From positions 186,001 through 250,000 of the forward strand of contig JAEZHI010000038.1 in assembly GCA_023436885.1 (NCBI GenBank): DNA of 64,000 nt, written 5' to 3'. The position numbers and the translations under genes were made by a program. The stretch's first letter is position 1. Each line of letters begins with the position of its first letter. Positions 17,338-26,432 of this stretch are shown here, in pieces. Under the pieces are notes generated by a model. The model was not told where the DNA came from, made no database searches, and was given only the letters and a program-made list of their open reading frames with translations. The stretch is from Pseudomonadota bacterium (GTDB lineage Bacteria > Pseudomonadota > Alphaproteobacteria > Rhizobiales > Pleomorphomonadaceae).

Positions 17338-17664
17338 ATGTTCGGCGACATTGGCAAGATGATGAAGGAAGCCCAGCAGCTTCAGGCCCGCATGGCCGAG
17401 GCGCAGGACGAAATCGCCAGGATCGAAGCCACCGGCACTTCCGGTGGTGGCCTCGTTACGGTGACCGTTACTGGCAAGGGAGAGATGAAGGGTCTCCGTA
17501 TCGACCCCTCGCTCCTCAAGCCGGAAGAGGCGGAGATCGTCGAAGATCTGATTATTGCCGCCTTCGCCGATGCCAAGGCCCATGTCGATGGCCTCGTCGC
17601 CGAGCGCATGAAGGCTGTGACCGGTAATCTGCCGCTGCCTCCAGGCTTCAAGCTGCCTTTTTGA
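17338..17664 (+). CDS. ybaB: YbaB/EbfC nucleoid-associated protein
   Basis: This small DNA-binding protein forms a 'tweezer' dimer. Length (108), the start MFGDIGKMMKEAQQLQARM and the later GKGEMKGLRIDPSLL are characteristic. It sits between dnaX and recR, a nearly universal order, 68 bases after dnaX and 38 before recR, so co-transcription is likely. A GGAGA sequence precedes the ATG. Confidence 0.95.
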   Translation: MFGDIGKMMKEAQQLQARMAEAQDEIARIEATGTSGGGLVTVTVTGKGEMKGLRIDPSLLKPEEAEIVEDLIIAAFADAKAHVDGLVAERMKAVTGNLPLPPGFKLPF

Positions 17665-17702
17665 GCTGCTTCTGGCTGCGCGGTTTCTGAGGCCGTGCTG
17701 GA

Positions 17703-18320
17703 ATGGAGATCATCTTGGCCCGCCGCGTGACCGGACCGGAAATTGAGCGGTTGATCCAGCTACTGGCGCGTCTGCCGGGGCTTGGACCGCGTTCGGCCCG
17801 CCGCGCGGCACTACAGCTGGTCAAGAAACGCGACCAACTGCTGGCGCCGCTGACCGATGCGATGCGCACGGTCCATGATCATGTCCGCGTCTGTTCGGTC
17901 TGCGGCAACGTCGATACGGCCGATCCCTGTGCCGTATGTACGGATCCGACACGCGACGGTTCGGTGATCGTGGTGGTCGAAGACGTGGCCGATCTCTGGG
18001 CTCTGGAACGGGCTGGCGCGGTCAATGCCCGCTACCATGTGCTGGGCGGCGTTCTGTCGCCGCTGTCGGGCATCGGTCCCGATGACCTCAACATTGCCGG
18101 TCTTGTCGAGCGGGCATCCAACCCAATGGTCAAGGAAGTCATTCTCGCGGTCAACGCCACTGTCGATGGCCAGACGACCGCCCATTACGTCACCGACCGT
18201 CTCGATGGGCTCGACGTCAAGGTGACCCGCCTTGCCCATGGCGTGCCGGTGGGCGGCGAGCTTGATTATCTCGACGAAGGCACGCTCACCGCTGCCATTC
18301 GGTCGCGGACTCCCTTCTGA
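17703..18320 (+). CDS. recR: Recombination mediator RecR
   Basis: RecR works with RecF and RecO to load RecA at gaps. It has an N-terminal helix-hairpin-helix (LPGLGPRSARRAAL, about 24-37), a C4 zinc finger (Cys64, 67, 76, 79), and a Toprim domain (VIVVVEDVADLWALE onward). The length (205) is normal. The ATG at 17703 is used; a TTG at 17715 would give the shorter N-terminus seen in some relatives. Confidence 0.95.
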   Translation: MEIILARRVTGPEIERLIQLLARLPGLGPRSARRAALQLVKKRDQLLAPLTDAMRTVHDHVRVCSVCGNVDTADPCAVCTDPTRDGSVIVVVEDVADLWALERAGAVNARYHVLGGVLSPLSGIGPDDLNIAGLVERASNPMVKEVILAVNATVDGQTTAHYVTDRLDGLDVKVTRLAHGVPVGGELDYLDEGTLTAAIRSRTPF

Positions 18321-18422
18321 TCCGTCAACGGCTCGTCCGCTTGACTTTGGTTCCGCGAATACCGATCTTTCCCGGCATGGAACCGCGGACCAACCATCTC
18401 CGAGTGCTTTGCAGGATCTATC

Positions 18423-18477
18423 CCCTCACGGGATACTGATCTCACGGTCCCGCTTTGTCGCGCGCAGGCCGTGAGGG
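18423..18477 (+). repeat. Competing inverted repeats between recR and the rnk-like gene
   Basis: CCCTCACGG at 18423-18431 is complementary to CCGTGAGGG at 18469-18477. A second copy of CTCACGG at 18441-18447 can pair with the same 3' arm. Two mutually exclusive stems are therefore possible. Whether this lies in the leader of the next gene is unknown. Confidence 0.35.
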
Positions 18478-18582
18478 CCTTGACGCCAGTTTCCCAATCG
18501 TCAGCGCTGCGCGACAGATCAATTTAGATTTGCATAACGGCCCGTCGGATGTCGGGCTAATGCCTTTTCAAGGACAACTCAA

Positions 18583-18996
18583 ATGACCTCTACCCCGCGC
18601 CGGCGGCGGCCGCCCGCCATTACGCTTGCTCGCTCCGACCACCAACGTCTTGCTAATCTCGCCGAAGCGTTGGCGGACCGCGACGTTTCCACTGCTGACC
18701 AATTGGCCGCGGAACTCGAACGGGCCCGTATTGTCGCTGACGATCGTCTGGCGCCGGGAACAGTACGCATGGGCGCTGTTGTCCGCTTCAGCCTGGATGA
18801 TGCGGAGCCGCGCACGGTCCGGCTCGTCTATCCAGGCGAGGCCGACATTGAAAAGGGATGGATTTCCGTGTTGACCCCAGTTGGCACCGCCCTGATCGGC
18901 TTGTCGGCAGGGCAGAATATAGACTGGATCGGAAGTGACAAACGACGTCACCACCTTCACGTTTTGGAGGTAGTGGTCGACCTTGCCGATGCTTAG
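18583..18996 (+). CDS. GreA/GreB C-terminal-like protein, Rnk type
   Basis: The 137-residue protein has a short N-terminal helical part, then a FKBP-like GreA/B C-terminal domain (ARIVADDRLAPGTVRMGAVV... ADIEKGWISVLTPVGTALIG). That is the layout of Rnk, the 'regulator of nucleoside diphosphate kinase', which can bind RNA polymerase. It lacks the long coiled coil of GreA. AGGA lies 9 bases before the ATG. No operon partner is evident; the next gene is convergent. Confidence 0.8.
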   Translation: MTSTPRRRRPPAITLARSDHQRLANLAEALADRDVSTADQLAAELERARIVADDRLAPGTVRMGAVVRFSLDDAEPRTVRLVYPGEADIEKGWISVLTPVGTALIGLSAGQNIDWIGSDKRRHHLHVLEVVVDLADA

Positions 18997-19086
18997 GTGA
19001 CGACCAGCGGAAGATCGAAAATCCGAAGGCCGGTCCATGCTTAAGGCGGGCGCCTCGATATATCCGGGGCGCCCGCAATCCAACCG

Positions 19087-20151
19087 TTAGCCAGACCTGT
19101 GAGAGAGGCGTAGCGGTACGTCGAGCACATGGCCAGCCCTCGTGAAGAAAGTAGCCGTTCCGCCACAGGCTTGCGCCAGACCGTCGATTAGTAGGCGTCG
19201 TTCAGCCGCCGCCGCCCGCGTTTCCGCGTCGCCAGGTGTTACCTCCCCGCCGAGTGATAGCACAGTAGCCATCAGGCGACCGGATTCGATTCTGAGCGAC
19301 ACGGTGGCAATACCGCCGTTCGCTGCCGTATCGCCAGCTTCGGCGAGAAACCCCTCGACGAGATCGGCATAAAGCGTCGGACTGGTTTCGATAAGAAGGG
19401 GGAATGACGGAGTTAGGAAGCGGACGGCTCCGCCTCTTTCGGCCCTGAGTTGCTGCTTCCTGACCGCATCGGTGAAAAAAGGAATTGCGTCGAAGCGTTG
19501 CACACCGGCGCCAAACCTGGTCGCCGCTTCGAGTTCGACGAGCGAGCGGGCCAATGCAGCCCGCCGGATCGTCTGGTCGGCGGGTGCCTTGCTCTTTCGT
19601 TCCGGACGCAGGGCCAAACCAACCGCATAGAGATCCGACATCAAGGCCCTGAGCATCGACGCCGCATCCCGGCGTTGCGTGGGGCGCCGTGGCAGCAGCG
19701 TCGAGAAAACCCGGTCGAGCGTGGGGACTGCAAGATCGTTCTTGCTGAGAAGGCCATCGGCCCCGGCCCGGCGGCCAATCAGCTCGATGTCGTCGTTGTC
19801 GAGAGACGAAGTGAGGATGACAGGCACTTCGGCAGTCGCCTTGATCTCATCGATCAACGCCATTGTGGTTTGCCCGGCCATCCAGAATTCACAGAGCACG
19901 ACATCGCAATGCTGCCGCGCCAACGCGGAAAGCGCAGCCTCACGTGTGCCCGCGGCGACGAAGGTCGCCGAGAAACTCGGCAAAGCAGCAACCAGCTGGC
20001 CAATAAGGAACGTATCCTCTGGCGTATCGCCGACGTGGAGAACGGTGATCGCGCGCCGTTCTGCCGTCGTATCGGATTCGCCGACAACGCGAAGACGTCG
20101 CGCTGCTGCTTCTCCGGTGGCTGGAATGAACGGCCCCGACAGTCGAGCCAT
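19087..20151 (-). CDS. Degenerate receiver-domain protein with kinase-like C-terminal region
   Basis: Residues about 34-150 form a CheY-like receiver: VLHVGDTPED, DVVLCEFWMAG, VILTSS and LLSKND. The phospho-acceptor aspartate is replaced by glutamate in CEF, and one of the paired acidic residues is glycine (VGD); the lysine and Thr/Ser are kept. The rest (about 170-354) resembles a histidine-kinase dimerisation plus ATPase-like fold (LIDGLAQACGGTATFF...VLDVPLRLS) but lacks a clear phospho-accepting His. It may be a non-phosphorylated or constitutively set signalling protein. A CtrA box and a GANTC site lie upstream. Confidence 0.7.
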   Translation of the reverse strand: MARLSGPFIPATGEAAARRLRVVGESDTTAERRAITVLHVGDTPEDTFLIGQLVAALPSFSATFVAAGTREAALSALARQHCDVVLCEFWMAGQTTMALIDEIKATAEVPVILTSSLDNDDIELIGRRAGADGLLSKNDLAVPTLDRVFSTLLPRRPTQRRDAASMLRALMSDLYAVGLALRPERKSKAPADQTIRRAALARSLVELEAATRFGAGVQRFDAIPFFTDAVRKQQLRAERGGAVRFLTPSFPLLIETSPTLYADLVEGFLAEAGDTAANGGIATVSLRIESGRLMATVLSLGGEVTPGDAETRAAAAERRLLIDGLAQACGGTATFFTRAGHVLDVPLRLSHRSG

Positions 20152-20185
20152 GAACGATCCTCTTCCCTCTCCGGCCCCGGCTATC

Positions 20186-20257
20186 GAATCGTATCTTCAC
20201 CGCGGACATTGAAAAATATGCAGGAAACTGCGAAAAAAGTAGTTAACGAGCTGTTAA
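20186..20257 (-). promoter_or_regulatory. CtrA box and GANTC site upstream of the receiver-domain gene
   Basis: A perfect TTAA-N7-TTAA CtrA full site lies at 20243-20257, 92 bases before the start at 20151. A GAATC (CcrM-type) site lies at 20186-20190. AT-rich sequence downstream includes a possible -10 (CATATT). CtrA boxes placed like this usually mark CtrA-controlled promoters. The orientation is ambiguous because the box is symmetrical, but galE is 260 bases away on the other side. Confidence 0.6.
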
Positions 20258-20445
20258 TTTCCCCAGCCAGCTGAAAATGTGCACATGAATTTCGCTCGCG
20301 ATGTTCATAGGGCCAATCGCGCCTGAGGTTATCCACCCACTGGAAAAACGCAGCCAAACGGGCGATAGAGGTGTCTCGCTTCTGGAGCATTCGGCCGAAA
20401 AGTTGTGAGACTTTTCAGATTTTGGAATGCCTAAACAGAGATGGA

Positions 20446-20475
20446 ACAAAAGCGGCTTAACCTGCCGGCTTTTGT
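20446..20475 (+). promoter_or_regulatory. Hairpin in the galE leader
   Basis: ACAAAAGCGGC (20446-20456) pairs with GCCGGCTTTTGT (20464-20475) with one bulged base, 46 bases before the galE start. The T residues are inside the stem, so it is not a classic terminator. Confidence 0.35.
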
Positions 20476-20520
20476 CCCGACGCCCTTCGATGGGTGCCGA
20501 CAGGACCCGAGGAGTTTTCT

Positions 20521-21513
20521 ATGTCCATTCTGGTGACCGGTGGCGCCGGCTATATTGGCAGCCATATGGTGCATGCCCTTGTCGACCGCGGTGAGAGTGT
20601 TGTCGTTCTCGACAATCTCTCCACGGGTTACGACGCAGTCATTCCGGGCGCCGCGACCTTGGTCGTCGGTGACATCGGCGATGGCGAGCTTGTCGACAAG
20701 CTGATCGCCGATCATGGGATTACTGCCGTCGCCCATTTCGCCGGCTCCATCGTCGTGCCGGACTCCGTGACTGACCCGCTCTCATACTACGAGAACAACA
20801 CCGTCAAATCGCGGTCGCTGATCGCGGCGGCGGTGCGTGGCAAGGTCAAGGCTTTCCTCTTCTCCTCGACGGCTGCCGTTTACGGCGAACCGGGCGTCGA
20901 TCTCATCGATGAGAAAGTGCCGCTCGGACCAGTGTCGCCTTACGGTTCGTCCAAGTGGATGACCGAGATCATGCTGCGCGACAGCGCCTTTGCCTATGGC
21001 TTCCGCTACGCTGCGCTGCGCTATTTCAACGTCGCTGGCGCTGATCCGAAAGGGCGTACCGGCCAGTCAAGCAAGCGTGCGACCCATTTGATCAAGATCG
21101 CCGCTCAGGCCGCCCTCGGCCAGCGCGATGGTATGGATGTGTTCGGTACCGACTATCCGACGCCGGACGGGACTTGCCTCCGGGACTATATCCACGTCTC
21201 CGATCTCATCGAGGCGCATGTTCTGGCGCTGAAGCACCTGATGGATGGTGGGGAGACCTTCGTTGCCAACGCCGGCTACGGCCATGGCTTCTCCGTTCTC
21301 GAAGTGATCGATGCGGTGAAACGCGTCTCCGGCGTCAATTTTCCCGTTCGCATGGCGCCGCGCCGCGCCGGCGATCCGCCGTCCCTCGTTGCCGATTCGA
21401 GCCGCCTGCGAGCTATCACCGGTTGGCAGCCGAAGCTCGATGACCTCGACACCATCGTCGGCCACGCGCTGGCTTGGGAAAAATCGCTGGCCGGCCGGAA
21501 CGTGCAGCGCTAA
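20521..21513 (+). CDS. galE: UDP-glucose 4-epimerase
   Basis: It interconverts UDP-glucose and UDP-galactose for surface polysaccharide. The extended SDR protein has 330 residues, with NAD-binding GGAGYIG at 7-13 and catalytic Tyr141/Lys145 in SPYGSSK. The Ser/Thr of the triad is in FSSTAAVYG. The ATG at 20521 follows GAGGAG; nine more codons upstream are open but lack a ribosome site. An intrinsic terminator follows immediately. Confidence 0.94.
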   Translation: MSILVTGGAGYIGSHMVHALVDRGESVVVLDNLSTGYDAVIPGAATLVVGDIGDGELVDKLIADHGITAVAHFAGSIVVPDSVTDPLSYYENNTVKSRSLIAAAVRGKVKAFLFSSTAAVYGEPGVDLIDEKVPLGPVSPYGSSKWMTEIMLRDSAFAYGFRYAALRYFNVAGADPKGRTGQSSKRATHLIKIAAQAALGQRDGMDVFGTDYPTPDGTCLRDYIHVSDLIEAHVLALKHLMDGGETFVANAGYGHGFSVLEVIDAVKRVSGVNFPVRMAPRRAGDPPSLVADSSRLRAITGWQPKLDDLDTIVGHALAWEKSLAGRNVQR

Positions 21514-21527
21514 ACGATACACATGCA

Positions 21528-21564
21528 ACGCCCGGCCTGTGATATGGCCGGGCGTCCCTTTTTT
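21528..21564 (+). terminator. galE terminator
   Basis: A perfect 10-bp stem (21528-21537 with 21546-21555) with an 8-base loop is followed by CCC and six T residues, 15 bases after galE and 21 before kdsA. Confidence 0.85.
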
Positions 21565-21584
21565 CGAGAAAGAGGTTTCCGCCC

Positions 21585-22442
21585 ATGGCCGTCGCTACGC
21601 CGCAGAAAGCCGTCACCGTCGGCTCGGTCACCTTCGACAACACTGCTCCCTTCGTGCTGATTGCCGGACCCTGTCAGATCGAGAGCCGTGAACACGCTTT
21701 GAAGATCGCGGCCTTCTTGGCCGAAACCACCAAGGCGGCTGGCGTTCCCTTCGTTTTCAAGGCTTCCTACGACAAGGCCAATCGCACCTCGCTCAAGGGA
21801 ACGCGTGGTGTCGGTATCGAAGCGGGGCTTTCCATTCTCGCCGAGATCCGCGATCACCTGGGCTGCCCGGTGCTGACCGACGTGCACGATGTCGAGCAGA
21901 CGCGTCGGGCTGGCGAGGTTGTCGACGTCCTTCAGATCCCCGCCTTCCTTTGCCGTCAGACTGACCTTCTGATTGCGGCCGGCGAAACCGGCAAGGCCGT
22001 CAACGTCAAGAAGGGGCAGTTCCTCGCTCCTTGGGACATGCAGAACGTCGCGGAGAAAGTGGCCTCGACCGGCAATGAACGCATTCTCCTGACCGATCGG
22101 GGCACGTCCTTCGGTTATGGCGCGCTGGTCACCGATTTTCGCGGGCTGCCGACAATGGAGGAAACGGGCTACCCGGTCGTGTTTGACGCTACGCACTCGG
22201 TACAGGAACCAGGTGGTCGTGGTGCATCGTCGGGTGGAAAGCGCGTTTTTGCGCCGACGCTGGCGCGCGCCGCAATGGCTGTCGGTTGTGCGGCTGTTTT
22301 CATCGAAGCACACGATGATCCGGACCGCGCCCCGTCGGACGGGCCGAACATGCTGCCGTTGCCGTGGATCGCGCCACTGCTCTCCGACCTCAAGGCGCTG
22401 GATGCCATCGCGAAGAACCGGTCGCTGACCGAGTCCTACTGA
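21585..22442 (+). CDS. kdsA: 3-deoxy-8-phosphooctulonate synthase
   Basis: KDO-8-phosphate synthase condenses arabinose-5-phosphate with PEP in LPS core synthesis. The 285-residue TIM barrel shows FVLIAGPCQIES, FKASYDKANRTS, TDVHD and FDATHSVQEPGG, all family signatures. GAGG lies before the ATG. It stands alone after the galE terminator; in many bacteria it lies between pyrG and eno, which is not the case here. The following gene is convergent. Confidence 0.96.
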   Translation: MAVATPQKAVTVGSVTFDNTAPFVLIAGPCQIESREHALKIAAFLAETTKAAGVPFVFKASYDKANRTSLKGTRGVGIEAGLSILAEIRDHLGCPVLTDVHDVEQTRRAGEVVDVLQIPAFLCRQTDLLIAAGETGKAVNVKKGQFLAPWDMQNVAEKVASTGNERILLTDRGTSFGYGALVTDFRGLPTMEETGYPVVFDATHSVQEPGGRGASSGGKRVFAPTLARAAMAVGCAAVFIEAHDDPDRAPSDGPNMLPLPWIAPLLSDLKALDAIAKNRSLTESY

Positions 22443-22486
22443 TATCCGTCGTCGGCTGGGAGTGCAGCGGACAGATTGAAAACGCT

Positions 22487-25027
22487 TCAGGCGGCTGGCG
22501 CTTCGCTGGCCGCCTTGACGAAATCCGCCTTGAGGCCCGCGACGACGCTGCCGGCGCTGGCAATGGTCATCATGAGCTTGCCAAGGGCGCTGACATCGGG
22601 GTCCGGTAGCCCGTTCATCAGCGTTGCCGCCTGCTGCGACAGATCGTCAAAGCCGACGTTGGCAGCGGCCCCCTTCAGAGTGTGCAAGCTGCGTTTGGCG
22701 AGTTCCGCATCGCCGCGCTCGAGTGCCGCGGACAGGTCAGCAAGAAGGCTTGCAGCGTCGGTCGCAAAGGAATCGAGCAGGAACGCCGTATCTTCCGGTC
22801 CAAGCTCTCTCAGAAGAGAATCGATCCGGCGCCGGTTGACCGGCTCGCCACGTGTCGGGTCGACGGTCGTGACTGGGCGCATTGTCGGCGCCTTGCCCTC
22901 CGGGAGGGACGCGAGGATCGCCAAAAGGTCTTCGCGTTCGACCGGTTTCGGCAGAAAGGCGTTCATTCCGGCCTTGCGACAGGCCTCGCGGTCGGCGGCA
23001 AAGGCGTTGGCCGTCATGGCAACGATAGGAACCTTGCGGCCGTGCCCGCTTGAGCGGCGGATGGCGCGTGTCGCCTCAAGTCCATCCATCACCGGCATCT
23101 GCATATCCATGAAGACAACGTCGAACTCCCGGGCGTTGATCATGGCCACGGCTTCCGCGCCATTTTCGGCAAGAGCCGCCTCGATGCCGAGACGGGCAAG
23201 CAAGCGAAGCGCGACCTGTTGATTGATGCGATTGTCTTCGACAACAAGCACCCTGAGCCCTTTGGGAATGGAGGCTTCCTCGCCCTGGGCTTGGTGCTTG
23301 TCTTCGATTTCGAGCGTATCGGCTATGGAGGCTGCCACAATGGCAGGTGTGAGCGTATTTGCAGGGCGGGCGAGCTTGCCGGCGATGCGGGGCGCCGTCT
23401 GGGAGAATGTAATGTCTATCCGGGCGCGTTGATGATCGGGCGGCAGAGACGTGACGACAGCAGATATGTCCGCCTCTTCCTTCGTTGGGGCTATTCCAGC
23501 TCCGAAATAGGCAAAGGTGGTGGCAATCGCCTGGGTCTCGGTTGTCGTGCGACCGAGGACCGAGACGCAGGCGCCATGCAACGGGGCGGGATCGAGATCG
23601 GCAGGTTCAACCCTGTCGAACGGCAGCTCGAAGAAGAAGGTCGAGCCACGCCCCTCCCGGCTCTTCGCGCCGATCGTCCCTCCAAGACCTTCAACGATGC
23701 GCCTGCTGATGGCAAGTCCAAGGCCGGTCCCGCCGAATCGACGCGTGATCGAGGCATCGACCTGTGAGAACTCCTTGAAGAGGCGCTTCTGTCCCTCTTC
23801 GGAGATCCCGGTTCCGGTGTCTTCGACCTCGAAGCGCAGAACAGGCTGTTCGCCGCCACTTATCTCCGAGATCCGCACGACGATCATGCCGCTTTCGGTG
23901 AATTTGACGGCGTTTGAGAGGAAGTTGATCAACACTTGGCGGACACGCGTCGGGTCGCCCGAATATCGGGCACTCATGGCAATGTCCGGCGCGAGTACCG
24001 CGATGAGACCCTTTTCTCTTACGGCGGCTTCGACCATGGATATGGCTGCCTCCGCTGCACTTACCGGGTCGAATGCCACGCGATCGACGTCGAAGGAACC
24101 GGCTTCCAGTTTGGAGAAATCCAGGATGTCATTGACGAGAGCAATCAGGCTGCGCCCGCAGGTTTCGATGTTTGTTGCAAACCCGCGTTGTTCAGCGTCG
24201 AGCGATGTGTCTTTCAAAAGATGGGCCATGCCGAGAACACCGTTGATCGGTGTTCGAATCTCATGGCTCATCGTCGCGAGGAAAGCCGACTTTGCCTGAT
24301 TGGCAGACTCAGCAGCCGCCACCGCTTCCTTGAGTTCCACCGCCATCGCTTCAAGGCGCAGGCGCGAACTCCATATTTCGCGGATCTGCCTGATCAGGCT
24401 GACGATGAAGATGCACATGGAGAGAGTAAGGGCGCCAACCAGGACCGCAAGAACGCGATAAAGCTTCTCGCGCAGTAGTCTTGCATCCGAGCGAGCTGCG
24501 GTTTCTCTCGCCTCGGCAAACGTCGCGATCCGGGACGTGATGATGGGCAGTGATTCAAGACGTTGCCCAAGCGATTCCAGCGCTTTCTCGTCTGGGGCCG
24601 ACGTCGAAAGGCGTTCCATGATCGGTCGCGCTTCAGCGGTCGCCTGCATGATCGTCCTGAGGTCCGAATTACCGGGTGCAGCGGCTTCAAGGTCGCGAGT
24701 CGCCGCTTCAAACAGGACAAATCGAGCGGCTAAGGTCTGGCTGGCTGATTCGGTGGGAATACGTCTCGCCGTCTCGACAGAGTGAAGCAGTTTTTCCGCC
24801 GCCCTGTCCAAACGATAAGCTGCGGCAAGCGCCCGCGTCTCGTCGATGTCTGTGGTATCGGCTTGCTGACGAATCAAGATCGCGAAGACAGCGATCGCCG
24901 AAGCAAGAAATAGAAACCCGACAACGACGTAAAGTAAGGTCCCCCTCAATGGGCGATCGTGCCCGGCGGATTTGCCTATTCGCATTCCTGAGCCTGATCC
25001 GGGAGATGGTCGGTTAGCGGTCGTCAC
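22487..25027 (-). CDS. Hybrid sensor histidine kinase with receiver and HPt domains
   Basis: This 846-residue membrane kinase has transmembrane helices at about 30-52 and 191-211 with a periplasmic sensor between. A HisKA domain has His255 in MSHEIRTP, and a complete HATPase domain follows (NFLSNAVKF, DTGTGIS, GGTGLGLAIS). A degenerate receiver-like stretch comes next, then a receiver with Asp641 (FMDMQMPVMDG) and an HPt domain with His782 (HTLKGAAANVG). GTG at 25027 has GGACGAG upstream; an ATG at 24985 or TTG at 25045 are alternatives. It lies 68 bases after the HD-GYP gene and is likely co-transcribed with it. Confidence 0.9.
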   Translation of the reverse strand: MTTANRPSPGSGSGMRIGKSAGHDRPLRGTLLYVVVGFLFLASAIAVFAILIRQQADTTDIDETRALAAAYRLDRAAEKLLHSVETARRIPTESASQTLAARFVLFEAATRDLEAAAPGNSDLRTIMQATAEARPIMERLSTSAPDEKALESLGQRLESLPIITSRIATFAEARETAARSDARLLREKLYRVLAVLVGALTLSMCIFIVSLIRQIREIWSSRLRLEAMAVELKEAVAAAESANQAKSAFLATMSHEIRTPINGVLGMAHLLKDTSLDAEQRGFATNIETCGRSLIALVNDILDFSKLEAGSFDVDRVAFDPVSAAEAAISMVEAAVREKGLIAVLAPDIAMSARYSGDPTRVRQVLINFLSNAVKFTESGMIVVRISEISGGEQPVLRFEVEDTGTGISEEGQKRLFKEFSQVDASITRRFGGTGLGLAISRRIVEGLGGTIGAKSREGRGSTFFFELPFDRVEPADLDPAPLHGACVSVLGRTTTETQAIATTFAYFGAGIAPTKEEADISAVVTSLPPDHQRARIDITFSQTAPRIAGKLARPANTLTPAIVAASIADTLEIEDKHQAQGEEASIPKGLRVLVVEDNRINQQVALRLLARLGIEAALAENGAEAVAMINAREFDVVFMDMQMPVMDGLEATRAIRRSSGHGRKVPIVAMTANAFAADREACRKAGMNAFLPKPVEREDLLAILASLPEGKAPTMRPVTTVDPTRGEPVNRRRIDSLLRELGPEDTAFLLDSFATDAASLLADLSAALERGDAELAKRSLHTLKGAAANVGFDDLSQQAATLMNGLPDPDVSALGKLMMTIASAGSVVAGLKADFVKAASEAPAA

Positions 25028-25095
25028 GTGGTCTCGTCCGGGCAAAAGGCGGCTGGAGCGTCAAAGATGCGCTTGTGCTAGGGGCCCTGAGAGTG

Positions 25096-26145
25096 TCAGG
25101 CCGCAAAACCGAAGGGCGTTCCGGTCTGTTCCCTGATCTTCAGGATCCTGAAATAGCGTCGCGAAAAAGCCTGTGCGATCTCCGGATCAAACTGCCGTCC
25201 GGCATTATCTGCGATGTAGCGAGCGGCTTCTTCAGCAGTCCACGCTGCCTTGTAGGGGCGTTCGGAAGTCAGGGCGTCGAACACGTCGGCAACGGAGACG
25301 ATGCGTCCGGCAAGAGGAATGGTCGTTTCCTTCAGACCGCGCGGATACCCGGTGCCATCCCAGAACTCATGGTGTGTCTCGGCGATTTCCGCGGCGAGAC
25401 GGATGACCTTCGATCGAGACCCCTCGAGAATTTCGCCGCCGATCAGCGTATGCTCCTGCATCCGGCGTCGTTCATCGGCCGTGTAGGGGCCGGTCTTGTG
25501 AAGCAGCTCGTCGGAAAGACCGAGCTTGCCGATGTCGTGCATTAGGGAAGCGATGTAGAGGTCTTGGCAATAAGGTTCCGCCTGACCAAGTTCTTCGGCA
25601 AGCTCACGGGCGGTGCGGGCGACGCGAACCAGATGAGTGCCGATCGAGGGATCGCGGCGCTCCACCGCTCGCGCAAGACGGAGGATGACCTCTTCTTCAA
25701 GGCCTAGCCTGTCGTGGGAAGCCTTTTGCACTTCGGTTTGCAGCCAATCGGCGCGGTCCCTGAGTTTGTTCTGCATCTCGCGCAGCATTGCGAGGTTGCG
25801 GAGTCTCGCCTTAGCCTCGGCCATGTCGACGGGCTTTGTAAGGAAGTCCGTGGCGCCGGCATCAAGCGCGGCATAGCAGATCTCTCGCTGATCGACGGTC
25901 GTCACCATGACGATGGGCACGTCGACATAATCGGGTAGGCTGCGTACCTCGCGGATGAGTGTCAGCCCATCCATCCCCGGCATCATGTAGTCGACGATGA
26001 TGAGATCGAACCGAGCGCGACGGGCTTCATCGAGCGCTTGCAGGGGGTCGCGGAATGACTGCACGTCGGCAATGCCGGAACTCTGCGCCAATTTGCCCAG
26101 CATGAAGAGATTGCTTGGGTTGTCGTCGACCAGAAGGAGCTTCAT
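25096..26145 (-). CDS. HD-GYP response regulator (RpfG-like)
   Basis: An N-terminal receiver (LLLVDDN, phospho-acceptor Asp52 in VDYMMPGMDG, TKP at about 103) is joined to an HD-GYP phosphodiesterase domain. HDIGK begins at His203 and DGTGYP ends at 268. HD-GYP proteins hydrolyse cyclic di-GMP, so phosphorylation probably controls c-di-GMP degradation. The ATG at 26145 begins MKLLLVDDN; upstream ATGs at 26157 and 26175 are possible. The hybrid kinase downstream, with its HPt domain, is the likely phosphate source. Confidence 0.92.
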   Translation of the reverse strand: MKLLLVDDNPSNLFMLGKLAQSSGIADVQSFRDPLQALDEARRARFDLIIVDYMMPGMDGLTLIREVRSLPDYVDVPIVMVTTVDQREICYAALDAGATDFLTKPVDMAEAKARLRNLAMLREMQNKLRDRADWLQTEVQKASHDRLGLEEEVILRLARAVERRDPSIGTHLVRVARTARELAEELGQAEPYCQDLYIASLMHDIGKLGLSDELLHKTGPYTADERRRMQEHTLIGGEILEGSRSKVIRLAAEIAETHHEFWDGTGYPRGLKETTIPLAGRIVSVADVFDALTSERPYKAAWTAEEAARYIADNAGRQFDPEIAQAFSRRYFRILKIREQTGTPFGFAA

Positions 26146-26432
26146 GACAGTTTCCATGCGGAGTTGCTTGAGCAAAAAGCTAGCCGAGAAACATGAAGCT
26201 TCAGAAAATGAGCATGAGAAACACGAAATGAATTAAATGGAATTCTATTTTAACGGAGACCTAAAGGGGATAATAACCATATGACGACTGAAGGGCTGCA
26301 GTTTATGCAAATTGACCAGGGTAAGATTGACGTCGTCTGACGATCCCTGTCAGAAATGACAATGCCGTGCGAGTCTCGTTCATGGTTTGTCAAGACTCGG
26401 CGTCCGGGCGGCAATTGTCTCTGGCGTACAAT

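Noticed and set aside
26232..26255. TTAA pair upstream of the HD-GYP gene as a CtrA box
   Set aside because: The two TTAA elements are 13 bases apart rather than 7, so it is not a CtrA full site.
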